A stretch of DNA of 26,861 nt from a virus: the IMG/VR virus record IMGVR_UViG_3300010399_000304, positions 1-26,861 of that record, one strand, 5' to 3'. Position numbers and translations under genes: made by a program. Every line of letters begins with the position of its first letter. The stretch's first letter is position 1. Below are positions 14,874-20,869 of this stretch, piece by piece. Under the pieces are notes generated by a model that made no database searches, was not told the origin of the DNA, and saw nothing but the letters and a program-made list of their open reading frames with translations.

Positions 14874-16138
14874 CGCAGATAAGAATCCATATTGCTGAGC
14901 AGTCCCGCCAATCCGCTCATCGATGTTTCAAAGGGTGGAAGCCCCACATAAAAGCCGCGATCGTGTAGCGCATTCGCTCCAGGCAATGCCGTTGCTGCCA
15001 TGTTCGGATACTTCCAAAACGCCGGGTGCCTCATGAGATTTCCGCCGACGATCGGCCGAGTATCGACTCCGTACTGTTTCAAATACCGCGCCGCATCGCT
15101 TCGCGTGTAGGGCATCTTTTCTTTAATCACGAAGGGCAGACCAAACCATGCAGGCGTGGCTTTGTAGCTCGTCGGCATCAAGGCTTCTACGGTGTGCTCG
15201 TTCGTTGTTCGAAACTGATTCGCAATCGCCATCGCGTTCGTCTCGCGCCATCGGTTCATCGTGTCGAGTTTTTCGAGCTGTACCTGCCCCATCGCGCCCT
15301 GAAGTTCCGTTGGCCGGAAGTTAAACCCCATCGCGAGAAATAAATAATGCGGATCATCCACGCATCCATACCGCGTCAGAACATCAACATCGTTCAGCCG
15401 ATAGCGCATGTCACGGGCCCAGCCATGAGCGCGCATCAATCGACAGCCTTCCGCAAACTCCGCACTCTCTGTCGTGATCATGCCGCCTTCCATCGTCGAT
15501 ATGTGATGCGAGGCGAAGAATGAAAACGCGGCGGCCGTTCCGAAAGTTCCCACCTTATGACCATCAAACTCCGCACCGAGGGCTTCGCAGCAGTCCTCGA
15601 AGATCAACAGCTTGTGGCGGTCGGCGAGTTCTTGAATCGCGTCCATCTCGCATGGATTGCCCATCAGATGCACGAGGAATATCGCTTTCGTCTTTGGTGT
15701 GATGGCCGCTTCAAGAATCGCCGGCGAGGTGTTCAATGTAGACACTTCCACATCAACGAAGCGCACCGAGAATCCCGCCTCAATTGCCGCCCATGCCTGC
15801 GTCGGCCAAGTGACGGCCGGAATCAGAATCTCATCGCCGCGCTGGAGCATTCCCAGTTCACGCGCCACGAGCATCATCACGAGGTCTGCCGAGCTGCCCG
15901 AGTTCACCATCACGGCCCGCTGAGATCCGAGATAGTCGCCGAATTGCCGCTCAAAGTCTTCGACCTTCGTCCACATGGTCGTCATGCGATCGCAAAGACA
16001 ATCCAGCGCCGCTAAGATTTCATCCGCCGTCCAAGTGACATAGCCGAGCGGATAGGGATAGGTCGGCGCCGGTGCTTGCGCGAGGCGTTCTTCAATCATC
16101 TCTCGTAGCAAGACGGGATGGGCTTGAGCATAGATCAT
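14864..16138 (-). CDS. ColD/E1-like PLP-dependent sugar 3-dehydratase (DegT family), 424 aa
   Basis: The start at 16138 forms a TAATG overlap with the small gene ahead; longer in-frame starts would overlap that gene heavily. The fold is DegT/DnrJ/EryC1/StrS: NSGSSADLV (79-87) is the cofactor-phosphate loop, AVTWPTQAWA (108-117) stacks on the cofactor, and EDCCEALGAEFDGHKVGTFG (181-200) carries the Asp for the pyridine nitrogen. At the position of the cofactor-binding Lys the protein has His: SFFASHHISTMEGG (206-219), with H211 in the Lys place. That substitution marks ColD and CDP-sugar E1 dehydratases, which remove the C3 hydroxyl instead of transaminating. The substrate is probably an NDP-4-keto-6-deoxy sugar supplied by the host. 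It could feed the glycosyltransferases around it. Confidence 0.85.
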   Translation of the reverse strand: MIYAQAHPVLLREMIEERLAQAPAPTYPYPLGYVTWTADEILAALDCLCDRMTTMWTKVEDFERQFGDYLGSQRAVMVNSGSSADLVMMLVARELGMLQRGDEILIPAVTWPTQAWAAIEAGFSVRFVDVEVSTLNTSPAILEAAITPKTKAIFLVHLMGNPCEMDAIQELADRHKLLIFEDCCEALGAEFDGHKVGTFGTAAAFSFFASHHISTMEGGMITTESAEFAEGCRLMRAHGWARDMRYRLNDVDVLTRYGCVDDPHYLFLAMGFNFRPTELQGAMGQVQLEKLDTMNRWRETNAMAIANQFRTTNEHTVEALMPTSYKATPAWFGLPFVIKEKMPYTRSDAARYLKQYGVDTRPIVGGNLMRHPAFWKYPNMAATALPGANALHDRGFYVGLPPFETSMSGLAGLLSNMDSYLRCA

Positions 16139-16380
16139 TAAGCTTTTCTTAATCCGAAATAGCGTAGATCGCTGTTGGTCGGATGGCTCCATGACAGCGT
16201 ATTTGAATGACCTTTTGGGCAAACGCTACTTGTGAGAACTAAGCCCACATGTGAATCCCACGCCTTGTCTTGATTCTTCTTTGATCCGCATGTCGCGCAT
16301 ATACCAGACTTTTCCAGCCTAGCGATTTCGCGTAAGCGCGGACACTTCGGCGAGTGTGGTATATGGCCGCAGCATTTCAC
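16138..16380 (-). CDS. Small zinc-ribbon-like protein, GTG start, 80 aa
   Basis: The GTG at 16380 overlaps the stop of the glycosyltransferase-like gene ahead (GTGA), and its own stop forms TAATG with the dehydratase start, so it is held in a tightly coupled chain. The product has paired Cys/His ligands: CCGHIPHSPKC (3-13), CATC (28-31) and CPKGH (54-58). This looks like one or two small zinc knuckles joined by a helix (LREIARLEKSG). No family is recognised. The basic character and metal ligands would suit RNA, DNA or protein binding. Its job in a sugar cassette is unclear, and it may be a passenger gene. Confidence 0.6.
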   Translation of the reverse strand: MKCCGHIPHSPKCPRLREIARLEKSGICATCGSKKNQDKAWDSHVGLVLTSSVCPKGHSNTLSWSHPTNSDLRYFGLRKA

Positions 16381-17087
16381 AGAAACGCCTCGATCCCCGG
16401 CACGCCCACGCAGAGATTCTGCAAGACGTCAATCGGTCGCATTCTTCCTTCCAGCACCGCATCATTCGCCAAGCACGTCAGAAACGAATCGCCGCCGTTA
16501 CCTCCAGGGAGTGGCCGATGCACGCCCATCATGCGCTCGGGCCAGTTCTCGGCATTCATCGTCAGTAGCGTTCCTGTCATTTCAAATTCAATCGCACCGT
16601 TTCTTCCAACATCCCGTGCAGGACCAATCTCGGAAAGCACCGCACTCGATAAGCGATGCAACCATGTGCGACGGTAGAGTGTCGGGACCAAGTTTGTTCT
16701 CTTGAACGGATGGTGCGCCCGATCGTATTCGCGGATACGGTCCCAGTCGGGAAACTCAAGCTCAGGAGCATGTGCCGCGCCCGCCTGAAGTTTTACTAAT
16801 GCGATGTCAGGCAGTTCGTTCATCATCAAGATAACGCAGCGCAGACCTTCGAAGTCTAGCGATGGCTCGATAAAATTGTCGTCCAACACCAGCAATACAA
16901 ATTGTTCTGACAATGTATTTAGTAACGTGATGAGATTCGCATTCCACCCGAGGTCTATCTCAGGAGATAGGACCGTAACGGGAAATGGACAGTCCGGCCA
17001 GCTTCTCTTAAAGCAGTCCCACCAGATTTGCTGAATCGGTGCGCGACGAGGACACGAAACGACAACGAGGCGAGTGTCGAGGCTCAT
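16377..17087 (-). CDS. Phage DD-motif glycosyltransferase-like protein B, 236 aa
   Basis: The ATG at 17087 overlaps the stop of the preceding small gene (ATGA). The protein shares the layout of the enzymes at 14190 and 20015: an N-terminal strand (TRLVVVSCPRRAP), then KRSWPDCPFPVTVL (27-40) equivalent to their FWP segment, and FVLLVLDDNF (63-72) in place of the DDF box. The second half includes YDRAHHPFKRTNLVPTLYRR and the C-terminal GVHRPLPGGNGGDSFL, absent from the other two, so acceptor specificity probably differs. No membrane segment is seen. It is a likely cytoplasmic sugar transferase, inferred from fold pattern and neighbourhood rather than from a named family. Confidence 0.7.
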   Translation of the reverse strand: MSLDTRLVVVSCPRRAPIQQIWWDCFKRSWPDCPFPVTVLSPEIDLGWNANLITLLNTLSEQFVLLVLDDNFIEPSLDFEGLRCVILMMNELPDIALVKLQAGAAHAPELEFPDWDRIREYDRAHHPFKRTNLVPTLYRRTWLHRLSSAVLSEIGPARDVGRNGAIEFEMTGTLLTMNAENWPERMMGVHRPLPGGNGGDSFLTCLANDAVLEGRMRPIDVLQNLCVGVPGIEAFL

Positions 17088-17254
17088 TCCTTTTCGCGTC
17101 GTTCAATCTCGGCAAGTAGCAACCGAGCGCGCGCTACTGCGGATTCAATTAAATCCTCTTCCGACATATGGTCATTCGGGTCCATGTGATCTAAGGTCTC
17201 GGCAAAGATCAAGGCGCTTGCCTGAAGCAATGCGTATTTCCGCTCGGCGGTCAT
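17084..17254 (-). CDS. Small acidic helical protein, 56 aa
   Basis: A short frame whose stop overlaps the next start as ATGA. It encodes MTAERKYALLQASALIFAET, an acidic middle (LDHMDPNDHMSEEDLIESAV) and a charged helix ending LLLAEIERREKE. The ATG at 17254 is separated by only 17 bases from the plus-strand start at 17272, so the two genes diverge from one very short region. On the minus side TATGAA lies about 9 bases before the ATG and could act as a weak -10. The helical content and coupling suggest a real gene. The family and function are unknown. Confidence 0.6.
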   Translation of the reverse strand: MTAERKYALLQASALIFAETLDHMDPNDHMSEEDLIESAVARARLLLAEIERREKE

Positions 17255-17258
17255 TCGC

Positions 17259-17264
17259 TATACT
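17259..17264 (+). promoter_or_regulatory. Putative -10 box for plus-strand gene at 17272
   Basis: TATACT ends 7 bases before the ATG at 17272, which would place the transcript start at or one base before the start codon. There is no Shine-Dalgarno sequence in the intervening TCATAAA. The -35 region is not recognisable. Confidence 0.4.
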
Positions 17265-17271
17265 TCATAAA

Positions 17272-17493
17272 ATGAAATGGGATGAACTCACCAATACTAT
17301 TGCTAAAGGCGTCTACCGTATCGAGATGGCCGACGGCTTCATTCCTCCAGAGGAGGCAGATGCACGTTGGGAGCAACTGATAGCCCAAGAGAAGGAGCGC
17401 GGCTTCGGCTCCGGCCCGTATGTCGAGATCAGGCGATATGTCGGCTCAGCGTTGATTGTCATGAACAAGATGGGTCTTATCGATTACGACTAG
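17272..17493 (+). CDS. Small plus-strand moron protein, 73 aa
   Basis: This gene runs against its neighbours between two small minus-strand genes. It begins MKWDELTNTIAKGVYRIEMA, followed by an acidic helix (PPEEADARWEQLIAQEKER) and the C-terminal GSALIVMNKMGLIDYD. It is soluble with mixed alpha-beta character and has no recognised family. Its stop TAG overlaps the stop of the convergent 58-residue gene within CTAG (17490-17493). There is no ribosome site; a TATACT box 7 bases upstream suggests a leaderless message from its own promoter. That would let it be made independently of the late operon, as morons in prophages are. Confidence 0.62.
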   Translation: MKWDELTNTIAKGVYRIEMADGFIPPEEADARWEQLIAQEKERGFGSGPYVEIRRYVGSALIVMNKMGLIDYD

Positions 17494-17666
17494 CACGTCA
17501 GCCCTAATCGCTCGGCAATCACTTTCGCTTCCGATCGGAATCGTCGCGCGAGTTCGACGGCAACGAGATATTGAGCTTGTAAGTCCGCCGCGTCAGCTTC
17601 ATACGCCTCGGCTTGTTCCTGAAGATCGGCGAAGGCGTCATAGTCGGAGATTTGATCGGGTGTCAT
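17490..17666 (-). CDS. Small coiled-coil protein, 58 aa
   Basis: A frame starting one base after the previous stop (17668) encodes MTPDQISDYDAFADLQEQAE, then AYEADAADLQAQYLVAVELA and RRFRSEAKVIAERLGLTC. The spacing of Leu and Ala residues indicates a continuous amphipathic helix or coiled coil. It is acidic in the first half and basic in the second. Its stop overlaps the stop of the convergent plus-strand gene. Close packing on both sides supports it as a real gene, but I recognise no family. Confidence 0.55.
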   Translation of the reverse strand: MTPDQISDYDAFADLQEQAEAYEADAADLQAQYLVAVELARRFRSEAKVIAERLGLTC

Positions 17667-17667
17667 T

Positions 17668-17907
17668 TCAACTGACGGTTACGTGTGAACAGCTAATCTC
17701 CGGGATGTTTACTTTCACGTCTGGTGCGCTAGTGGTCACAGTGCCTGTCGATGAATATGCCGTAACCCATGGCGTTGAGTATGTCAGATATGGCTGATAC
17801 AGATTCCATTCCTGTCCGCAGTCCACACAGTACGGACGATCACAATGAGAACAATATTTCATGTGCTCGTGCTTACAATGCTCGTGCTTGTGGCGATGTT
17901 GATTCAT
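17668..17907 (-). CDS. His/Cys-rich metal-binding small protein, 79 aa
   Basis: The ATG at 17907 has an excellent AGGAG ribosome site immediately upstream and overlaps the end of the exostosin-like gene by 35 bases. The first 17 residues (MNQHRHKHEHCKHEHMK) contain six His and one Cys. They are followed by YCSHCDRPYCVDCGQEW, two CxxC pairs that resemble a zinc ribbon or treble clef. The remainder is Thr/Ser/Tyr/Val-rich (LYQPYLTYSTPWVTAYSSTG) and ends PEISCSHVTVS, possibly a beta-strand tail. Strong zinc or other transition-metal binding is likely. No family is recognised and its role in the cassette is unknown. Confidence 0.62.
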   Translation of the reverse strand: MNQHRHKHEHCKHEHMKYCSHCDRPYCVDCGQEWNLYQPYLTYSTPWVTAYSSTGTVTTSAPDVKVNIPEISCSHVTVS

Positions 17908-18826
17908 ATTCTCCTCTCGCTTCTAATTTTTTGGTCACTGCGTAACTCATAATCTCCGGCCAGCGCCGCGCATCCAGATACTTGAGCCAGTAATGCCGCG
18001 CTTCTAACCCGCGATCGATCAGTTCGTGGTCGGCTTTCCCGTCAAGGTAAGCCAAGGCCGCAGCATCCGCCTGGGAAGCATCTCGGCTTTCAACGCGGAT
18101 GATGAAATCGTCATAGGGTATCTCGGTTGCGAACGGAAGGACGTAATCGCTCGACACGAGCAATGGAATCCGGCCCGCACTCATCGCTTCAAAGAATCGG
18201 TACGGCAGCACGCCAGGAATCGACTCGGGACACAGTGCTAATCGGCTGTCTCTCATGCTCCGGCGAAACGCTGCACGGCGCCGCGTGTATTCGGGATCTT
18301 CTGGTTTACGGTATCCGAAGAAGTCCGTGTATTGCGCAATGTCTGCTTTAAGCTTGGGATTATCCAGGCACGCATTCGAGGACGCCGTGCGCGTATCCGT
18401 GGACAACCATCCGTGGAAGCTAATGTCATGAATGAAGCCACGATCCGGCAGTTCCATACATTCGGCATAATCTTCGACGGGCCACGCGATTTGAATTGTT
18501 CCCGGATCGTGCGGCAGCATCCACGTTCGGGCATCGCACTTGAGAAACAGGATCGGCAGACGAATCGCCGCTTTGAAATTGTCCGAGCAATCGAAGAAGA
18601 CGTGACGCGATTCATTACCAGCGAAGTACGGAAGGCTGTAGAGCCTCGCGTGATCCAATATGCCAGTACCCGCCGTTGCTTCAAAGAGCCGGATGTTGCC
18701 AGGACAAACGAAGATGTCGGCGGAGTGTGGATCATCCGTGATCTCGATGCCTTCGAGTCTCAGTTCACCGGATGGCCACTGAATTAGCCCGATGTGTTCA
18801 GGCTTGTAGATGAATTGTCGAAGCAA
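17873..18826 (-). CDS. Exostosin/GT47-like glycosyltransferase, 317 aa
   Basis: The C-terminal half carries the exostosin-type donor domain: SRLALCPESIPGVLPYRFFE (194-213), then AMSAGRIPLLVSSDYVLPF (214-232). In this family the Glu-Ala-x-x-x-Gly-x-x-Pro-Val/Leu segment lies at the nucleotide-sugar site. The N-terminal half (SADIFVCPGNIRLFEATAGT; RHVFFDCSDN) is the acceptor-side domain typical of bacterial GT47-like enzymes in surface-polysaccharide and phage loci. The start overlaps the GT8-like stop by 29 bases. There is no signal peptide or membrane anchor, unlike eukaryotic exostosins, so it should act in the cytoplasm. Sugar and acceptor are not deducible. Confidence 0.8.
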   Translation of the reverse strand: MLRQFIYKPEHIGLIQWPSGELRLEGIEITDDPHSADIFVCPGNIRLFEATAGTGILDHARLYSLPYFAGNESRHVFFDCSDNFKAAIRLPILFLKCDARTWMLPHDPGTIQIAWPVEDYAECMELPDRGFIHDISFHGWLSTDTRTASSNACLDNPKLKADIAQYTDFFGYRKPEDPEYTRRRAAFRRSMRDSRLALCPESIPGVLPYRFFEAMSAGRIPLLVSSDYVLPFATEIPYDDFIIRVESRDASQADAAALAYLDGKADHELIDRGLEARHYWLKYLDARRWPEIMSYAVTKKLEARGEYESTSPQARAL

Positions 18827-19643
18827 CAGTTTCTTGTGCGCGAGAGACTGCGGCGAAGTAAGGCGCGTAAATGTATTTCACGTCTTCATCGCGCAGTTCG
18901 TAATTCGTCAGACGTTGACCATGCAGATATTCATGGTAGTGGTAGAACACGACGTCGTTGCCATCCACCTTTGGCCCTTCGGTCAGTGTGTAATGCGCGA
19001 GATTCCACGGCGCCAGACCCGCGCCGATGTTTTCAATCACGCAGAGTTCATCGCCGTACTTTACTGGAAATTCGTCCAAGTATTTCTGATCGCCACACCC
19101 GATCTTTGCCGAGCACCGCTCACGACACTGCGCTGCCCATGTCGACAGACACTCGCGGCCGACGTCGTTATTCTTGAACGTGACCCACGACACATTGAAT
19201 TGCCCATTCACTTCAAGATGCTTCTTTGAAGGGATGAGACGGTGCGGAATTACGGCAATGGAACGGTCGCCAATCTCGTCGAAGATCACTTTGGGATCAC
19301 TGAAGAAATAGCAGTCGGCGTCGATATAGGTAAGATGTTCCAAATACCAAGGATCGTCCACGTCCTTATCTGCCCAATCCATTACGTCTTCCGCCAAATT
19401 TGAAGCACACGTCCAGCAAAATTCCTGCCAAGTTCGATCTATTCGCTGATTCAGTAGAAAGGAGCGACCGTCCATCGGTAGGACGTTCTGGAAATTCAAC
19501 GACTGGAGCGTCCGCAACGTTTCAGTATCCATCGCAAGAACGCACAGTGTAAAAGCTTCGCTCGAATGCTTCACCAGCGAATCATAGAGAGCCAGGCCTT
19601 GCGGGAGATATTTTGAATCGAATAGGGTGCAATAATGACGCAT
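18798..19643 (-). CDS. GT8-like nucleotide-sugar transferase, 281 aa
   Basis: Starting at 19643 the protein begins MRHYCTLFDSKYLPQGLALY, the usual opening of a bacterial group related to GT8. A start 18 codons upstream would overlap the divergent gene and add unlike sequence. The metal-binding DxD is D108-x-D110 in YIDADCYFF (106-114), followed by SDPKVIFDEIGDRSIAVIPH and QFNVSWVTFKNND, all typical of the group. The last 90 residues hold CGDQKYLDEFP and ENIGAGLAPWNLAHY, acceptor-side motifs of the family. It is cytoplasmic and inferred to transfer a sugar, perhaps to a protein or growing glycan. Its start codon lies in the same CATG as the start of the divergent plus-strand gene. Confidence 0.82.
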   Translation of the reverse strand: MRHYCTLFDSKYLPQGLALYDSLVKHSSEAFTLCVLAMDTETLRTLQSLNFQNVLPMDGRSFLLNQRIDRTWQEFCWTCASNLAEDVMDWADKDVDDPWYLEHLTYIDADCYFFSDPKVIFDEIGDRSIAVIPHRLIPSKKHLEVNGQFNVSWVTFKNNDVGRECLSTWAAQCRERCSAKIGCGDQKYLDEFPVKYGDELCVIENIGAGLAPWNLAHYTLTEGPKVDGNDVVFYHYHEYLHGQRLTNYELRDEDVKYIYAPYFAAVSRAQETVASTIHLQA

Positions 19644-19875
19644 GGCCAATGATCGGCTATATATCGTTTGCAAGTTCTGCAATGAAGGCTTCGCCATTGC
19701 GAAACATTACGACGGGCCATGGTTCACTACCCGTCGTTCTCCAGAGCAACTGAATGAGTTTCTTGGCAAGCATTATCTCTGTAAGGGCGATGACGCCGCG
19801 AATTGGTGGCCGCATGACTGCTTTATATTAAAGCGTGAGAGCGACGAGGATTTCGACAAGATCACGTTATTTTAA
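19642..19875 (+). CDS. Small Cys/His-rich moron protein, 77 aa
   Basis: This plus-strand gene encodes MANDRLYIVCKFCNEGFAIA, then KHYDGPWFTTRRSPEQLNEF and LGKHYLCKGDDAANWWPHDC. The CKFC pair, the His-Tyr-Leu-Cys and Trp-Trp-Pro-His-Asp-Cys segments make a plausible single zinc site. Proteins of this layout (Cys-x-x-Cys-Gly/Glu-x-x-Phe-x-x-Ala-Lys) are familiar as small unannotated proteins of phages and environmental genomes. No Shine-Dalgarno precedes the ATG; AATAAT at 19631-19636 ends 5 bases before it, a -10-like spacing that suggests a leaderless message. The divergent GT8-like gene starts in the same CATG (19641-19644). Confidence 0.7.
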   Translation: MANDRLYIVCKFCNEGFAIAKHYDGPWFTTRRSPEQLNEFLGKHYLCKGDDAANWWPHDCFILKRESDEDFDKITLF

Positions 19876-19908
19876 CCACTTCAATCGCGTAGTGTCGCAT
19901 CGTCAATC

Positions 19909-19914
19909 TATAAT
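19909..19914 (+). promoter_or_regulatory. Putative TATAAT -10 box ahead of structured RNA
   Basis: A consensus TATAAT lies 5 bases before the left arm of an 11-base inverted repeat, so transcription would start on the first bases of that stem. A matching -35 box is not seen. Confidence 0.4.
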
Positions 19915-19919
19915 CGCTT

Positions 19920-20010
19920 GTCTCTGTGTCTCTTCCTGCAAAGGTCCCATATCGAAGCCAAGCATGGAATTAGGCAAGACGTATTGTGTGGTCCATGGGG
20001 ACACAGAGAC
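19920..20010 (+). ncRNA. Candidate small structured RNA closed by an 11-bp terminal stem
   Basis: In the 139-base gap between the plus-strand gene ending at 19875 and the convergent gene ending at 20015, GTCTCTGTGTC (19920-19930) pairs perfectly with GACACAGAGAC (20000-20010). Three more wobble or Watson-Crick pairs extend the stem inward. Inside, GCC/GGC and CCATAT/GTGTGG pairings can form. The left arm begins at the start predicted from the TATAAT box at 19909. A 22-codon frame (19964-20032) lies within but has no good ribosome site. The alternative is that the repeat is only a protein-binding or recombination site. Confidence 0.35.
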
Positions 20011-20014
20011 CTTA

Positions 20015-20716
20015 CTACACCTGCGAGGGTAGGCGGCTCCACGCATCCCAGTGTGGGAACTTGCCGTCCCATAACGGCCGCCGCGTCATATCCAGATCGA
20101 TTCCCATCTTGGCCACCAACGCCACTGTCTCTTCCCGCCATTGCGCTTCGGCGGCAGCATTGATGCGTGAGAAGACGTGAACCGTCGCATATGGGCATAA
20201 CACATCCCAATGCGATCCAATCTGATTGGCGTTCAGTTCCCAATAGGTCATGCCGATAATTCCCGCATCCTGCTCTTCGGTCAGCCGGGAACCGATATTC
20301 TCGGTGATCTCCAACATATACTGCCGACGTGTCAGGAACGCACCTTCGGAACTTCTGTCGGAGTCGCGAATGTCGATATGTCGAAAGCCTGGGAGCTCGG
20401 GACAATCCGCGCCGGTACTAACGCAGGGAAGTAAATGAATCGCTCCGACGGATTTGTTATTCAAGATGTGCTCATAGGCGCGATCAATCGCTTTTTGATC
20501 CACGCCGAGTGGCCAGAAATCATCAATCGCCATCATCAAAACTTCGTCCGGTATCGATTTCAAATACGACGTGATTCTTTTACTGTATGAGCCTTCGGGA
20601 TGACCCGCGATAACGTCGATAGGCCATGGTCTGTCGGGCCAGAATCTTTCGGCGAACTTGATGAATCCTTCAACGATATCATCGCGTCCGTCTGTTGAGA
20701 GAAGGGAGATTCTCAC
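20015..20716 (-). CDS. Phage DD-motif glycosyltransferase-like protein C, GTG start, 233 aa
   Basis: The GTG at 20716 yields (M)RISLLSTDGRDDIVEGFIK, a first strand like that of the proteins at 14190 and 16377. AERFWPDRPWPIDVI (22-36) matches their FWP segment and EVLMMAIDDFWPL (58-70) holds the paired Asp. The second half (AIHLLPCVSTGADCPELPGF, then GAFLTRRQYMLEITENIGSR) resembles the acceptor half of protein A. It probably transfers a sugar; the exact chemistry is unknown. The gene lies next to a divergent plus-strand gene, with a symmetric TATAAT element in the 26 bases between. It ends opposite the candidate RNA region. Confidence 0.72.
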   Translation of the reverse strand: MRISLLSTDGRDDIVEGFIKFAERFWPDRPWPIDVIAGHPEGSYSKRITSYLKSIPDEVLMMAIDDFWPLGVDQKAIDRAYEHILNNKSVGAIHLLPCVSTGADCPELPGFRHIDIRDSDRSSEGAFLTRRQYMLEITENIGSRLTEEQDAGIIGMTYWELNANQIGSHWDVLCPYATVHVFSRINAAAEAQWREETVALVAKMGIDLDMTRRPLWDGKFPHWDAWSRLPSQV

Positions 20717-20728
20717 GCTATCGCCTGC

Positions 20729-20736
20729 ATTATAAT
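20729..20736. promoter_or_regulatory. Symmetric -10 element for divergent transcription
   Basis: ATTATAAT contains TATAAT on the plus strand (20731-20736) and TATAAT on the minus strand (20734-20729). The plus hexamer ends 6 bases before the ATG at 20743. The minus hexamer ends 12 bases before the GTG at 20716. One element could thus drive both genes, as described for bidirectional bacterial promoters. Confidence 0.45.
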
Positions 20737-20742
20737 TGACCT

Positions 20743-20856
20743 ATGGAACAGGAAGAGATGACTTGGCTGCGCATGATCGGCGCGATTCTGACTTGTACCG
20801 CACTGTATGTGGTATGGGCACTTTTTCTCGGCTGGGTTTTCCTGTCAGGCCTGTAG
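20743..20856 (+). CDS. Single-span membrane peptide, 37 aa
   Basis: A plus-strand frame encodes MEQEEMTWLRMIGAILTCTA, then LYVVWALFLGWVFLSGL. An acidic 5-residue head precedes one long hydrophobic helix (about residues 12-37) that ends almost at the C terminus. The charge distribution suits an inner-membrane peptide with the N terminus inside or a small bitopic regulator. It has no Shine-Dalgarno but a perfect TATAAT 6 bases upstream. It fills the gap between divergent and convergent minus-strand genes (13 bases from the next stop). Phage small membrane peptides include exclusion factors, holin-like proteins and host-signalling modulators; nothing here decides which. Confidence 0.6.
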   Translation: MEQEEMTWLRMIGAILTCTALYVVWALFLGWVFLSGL

Positions 20857-20869
20857 CATCTTGCGATTC

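Noticed and set aside
14864-16138. PLP-dependent sugar aminotransferase call
   Set aside because: The cofactor-binding Lys is replaced by His (H211), which points to the ColD/E1 dehydratase branch.
19920-20010. Phage attachment site or transposon ends
   Set aside because: The repeat is inverted and only 11 bases long, with no integrase, transposase or tRNA nearby.
19964-20032. 22-codon plus-strand frame inside the candidate RNA region
   Set aside because: No good ribosome site, and it overlaps the end of the glycosyltransferase-like gene at 20015; the inverted repeat is a better explanation of the segment.
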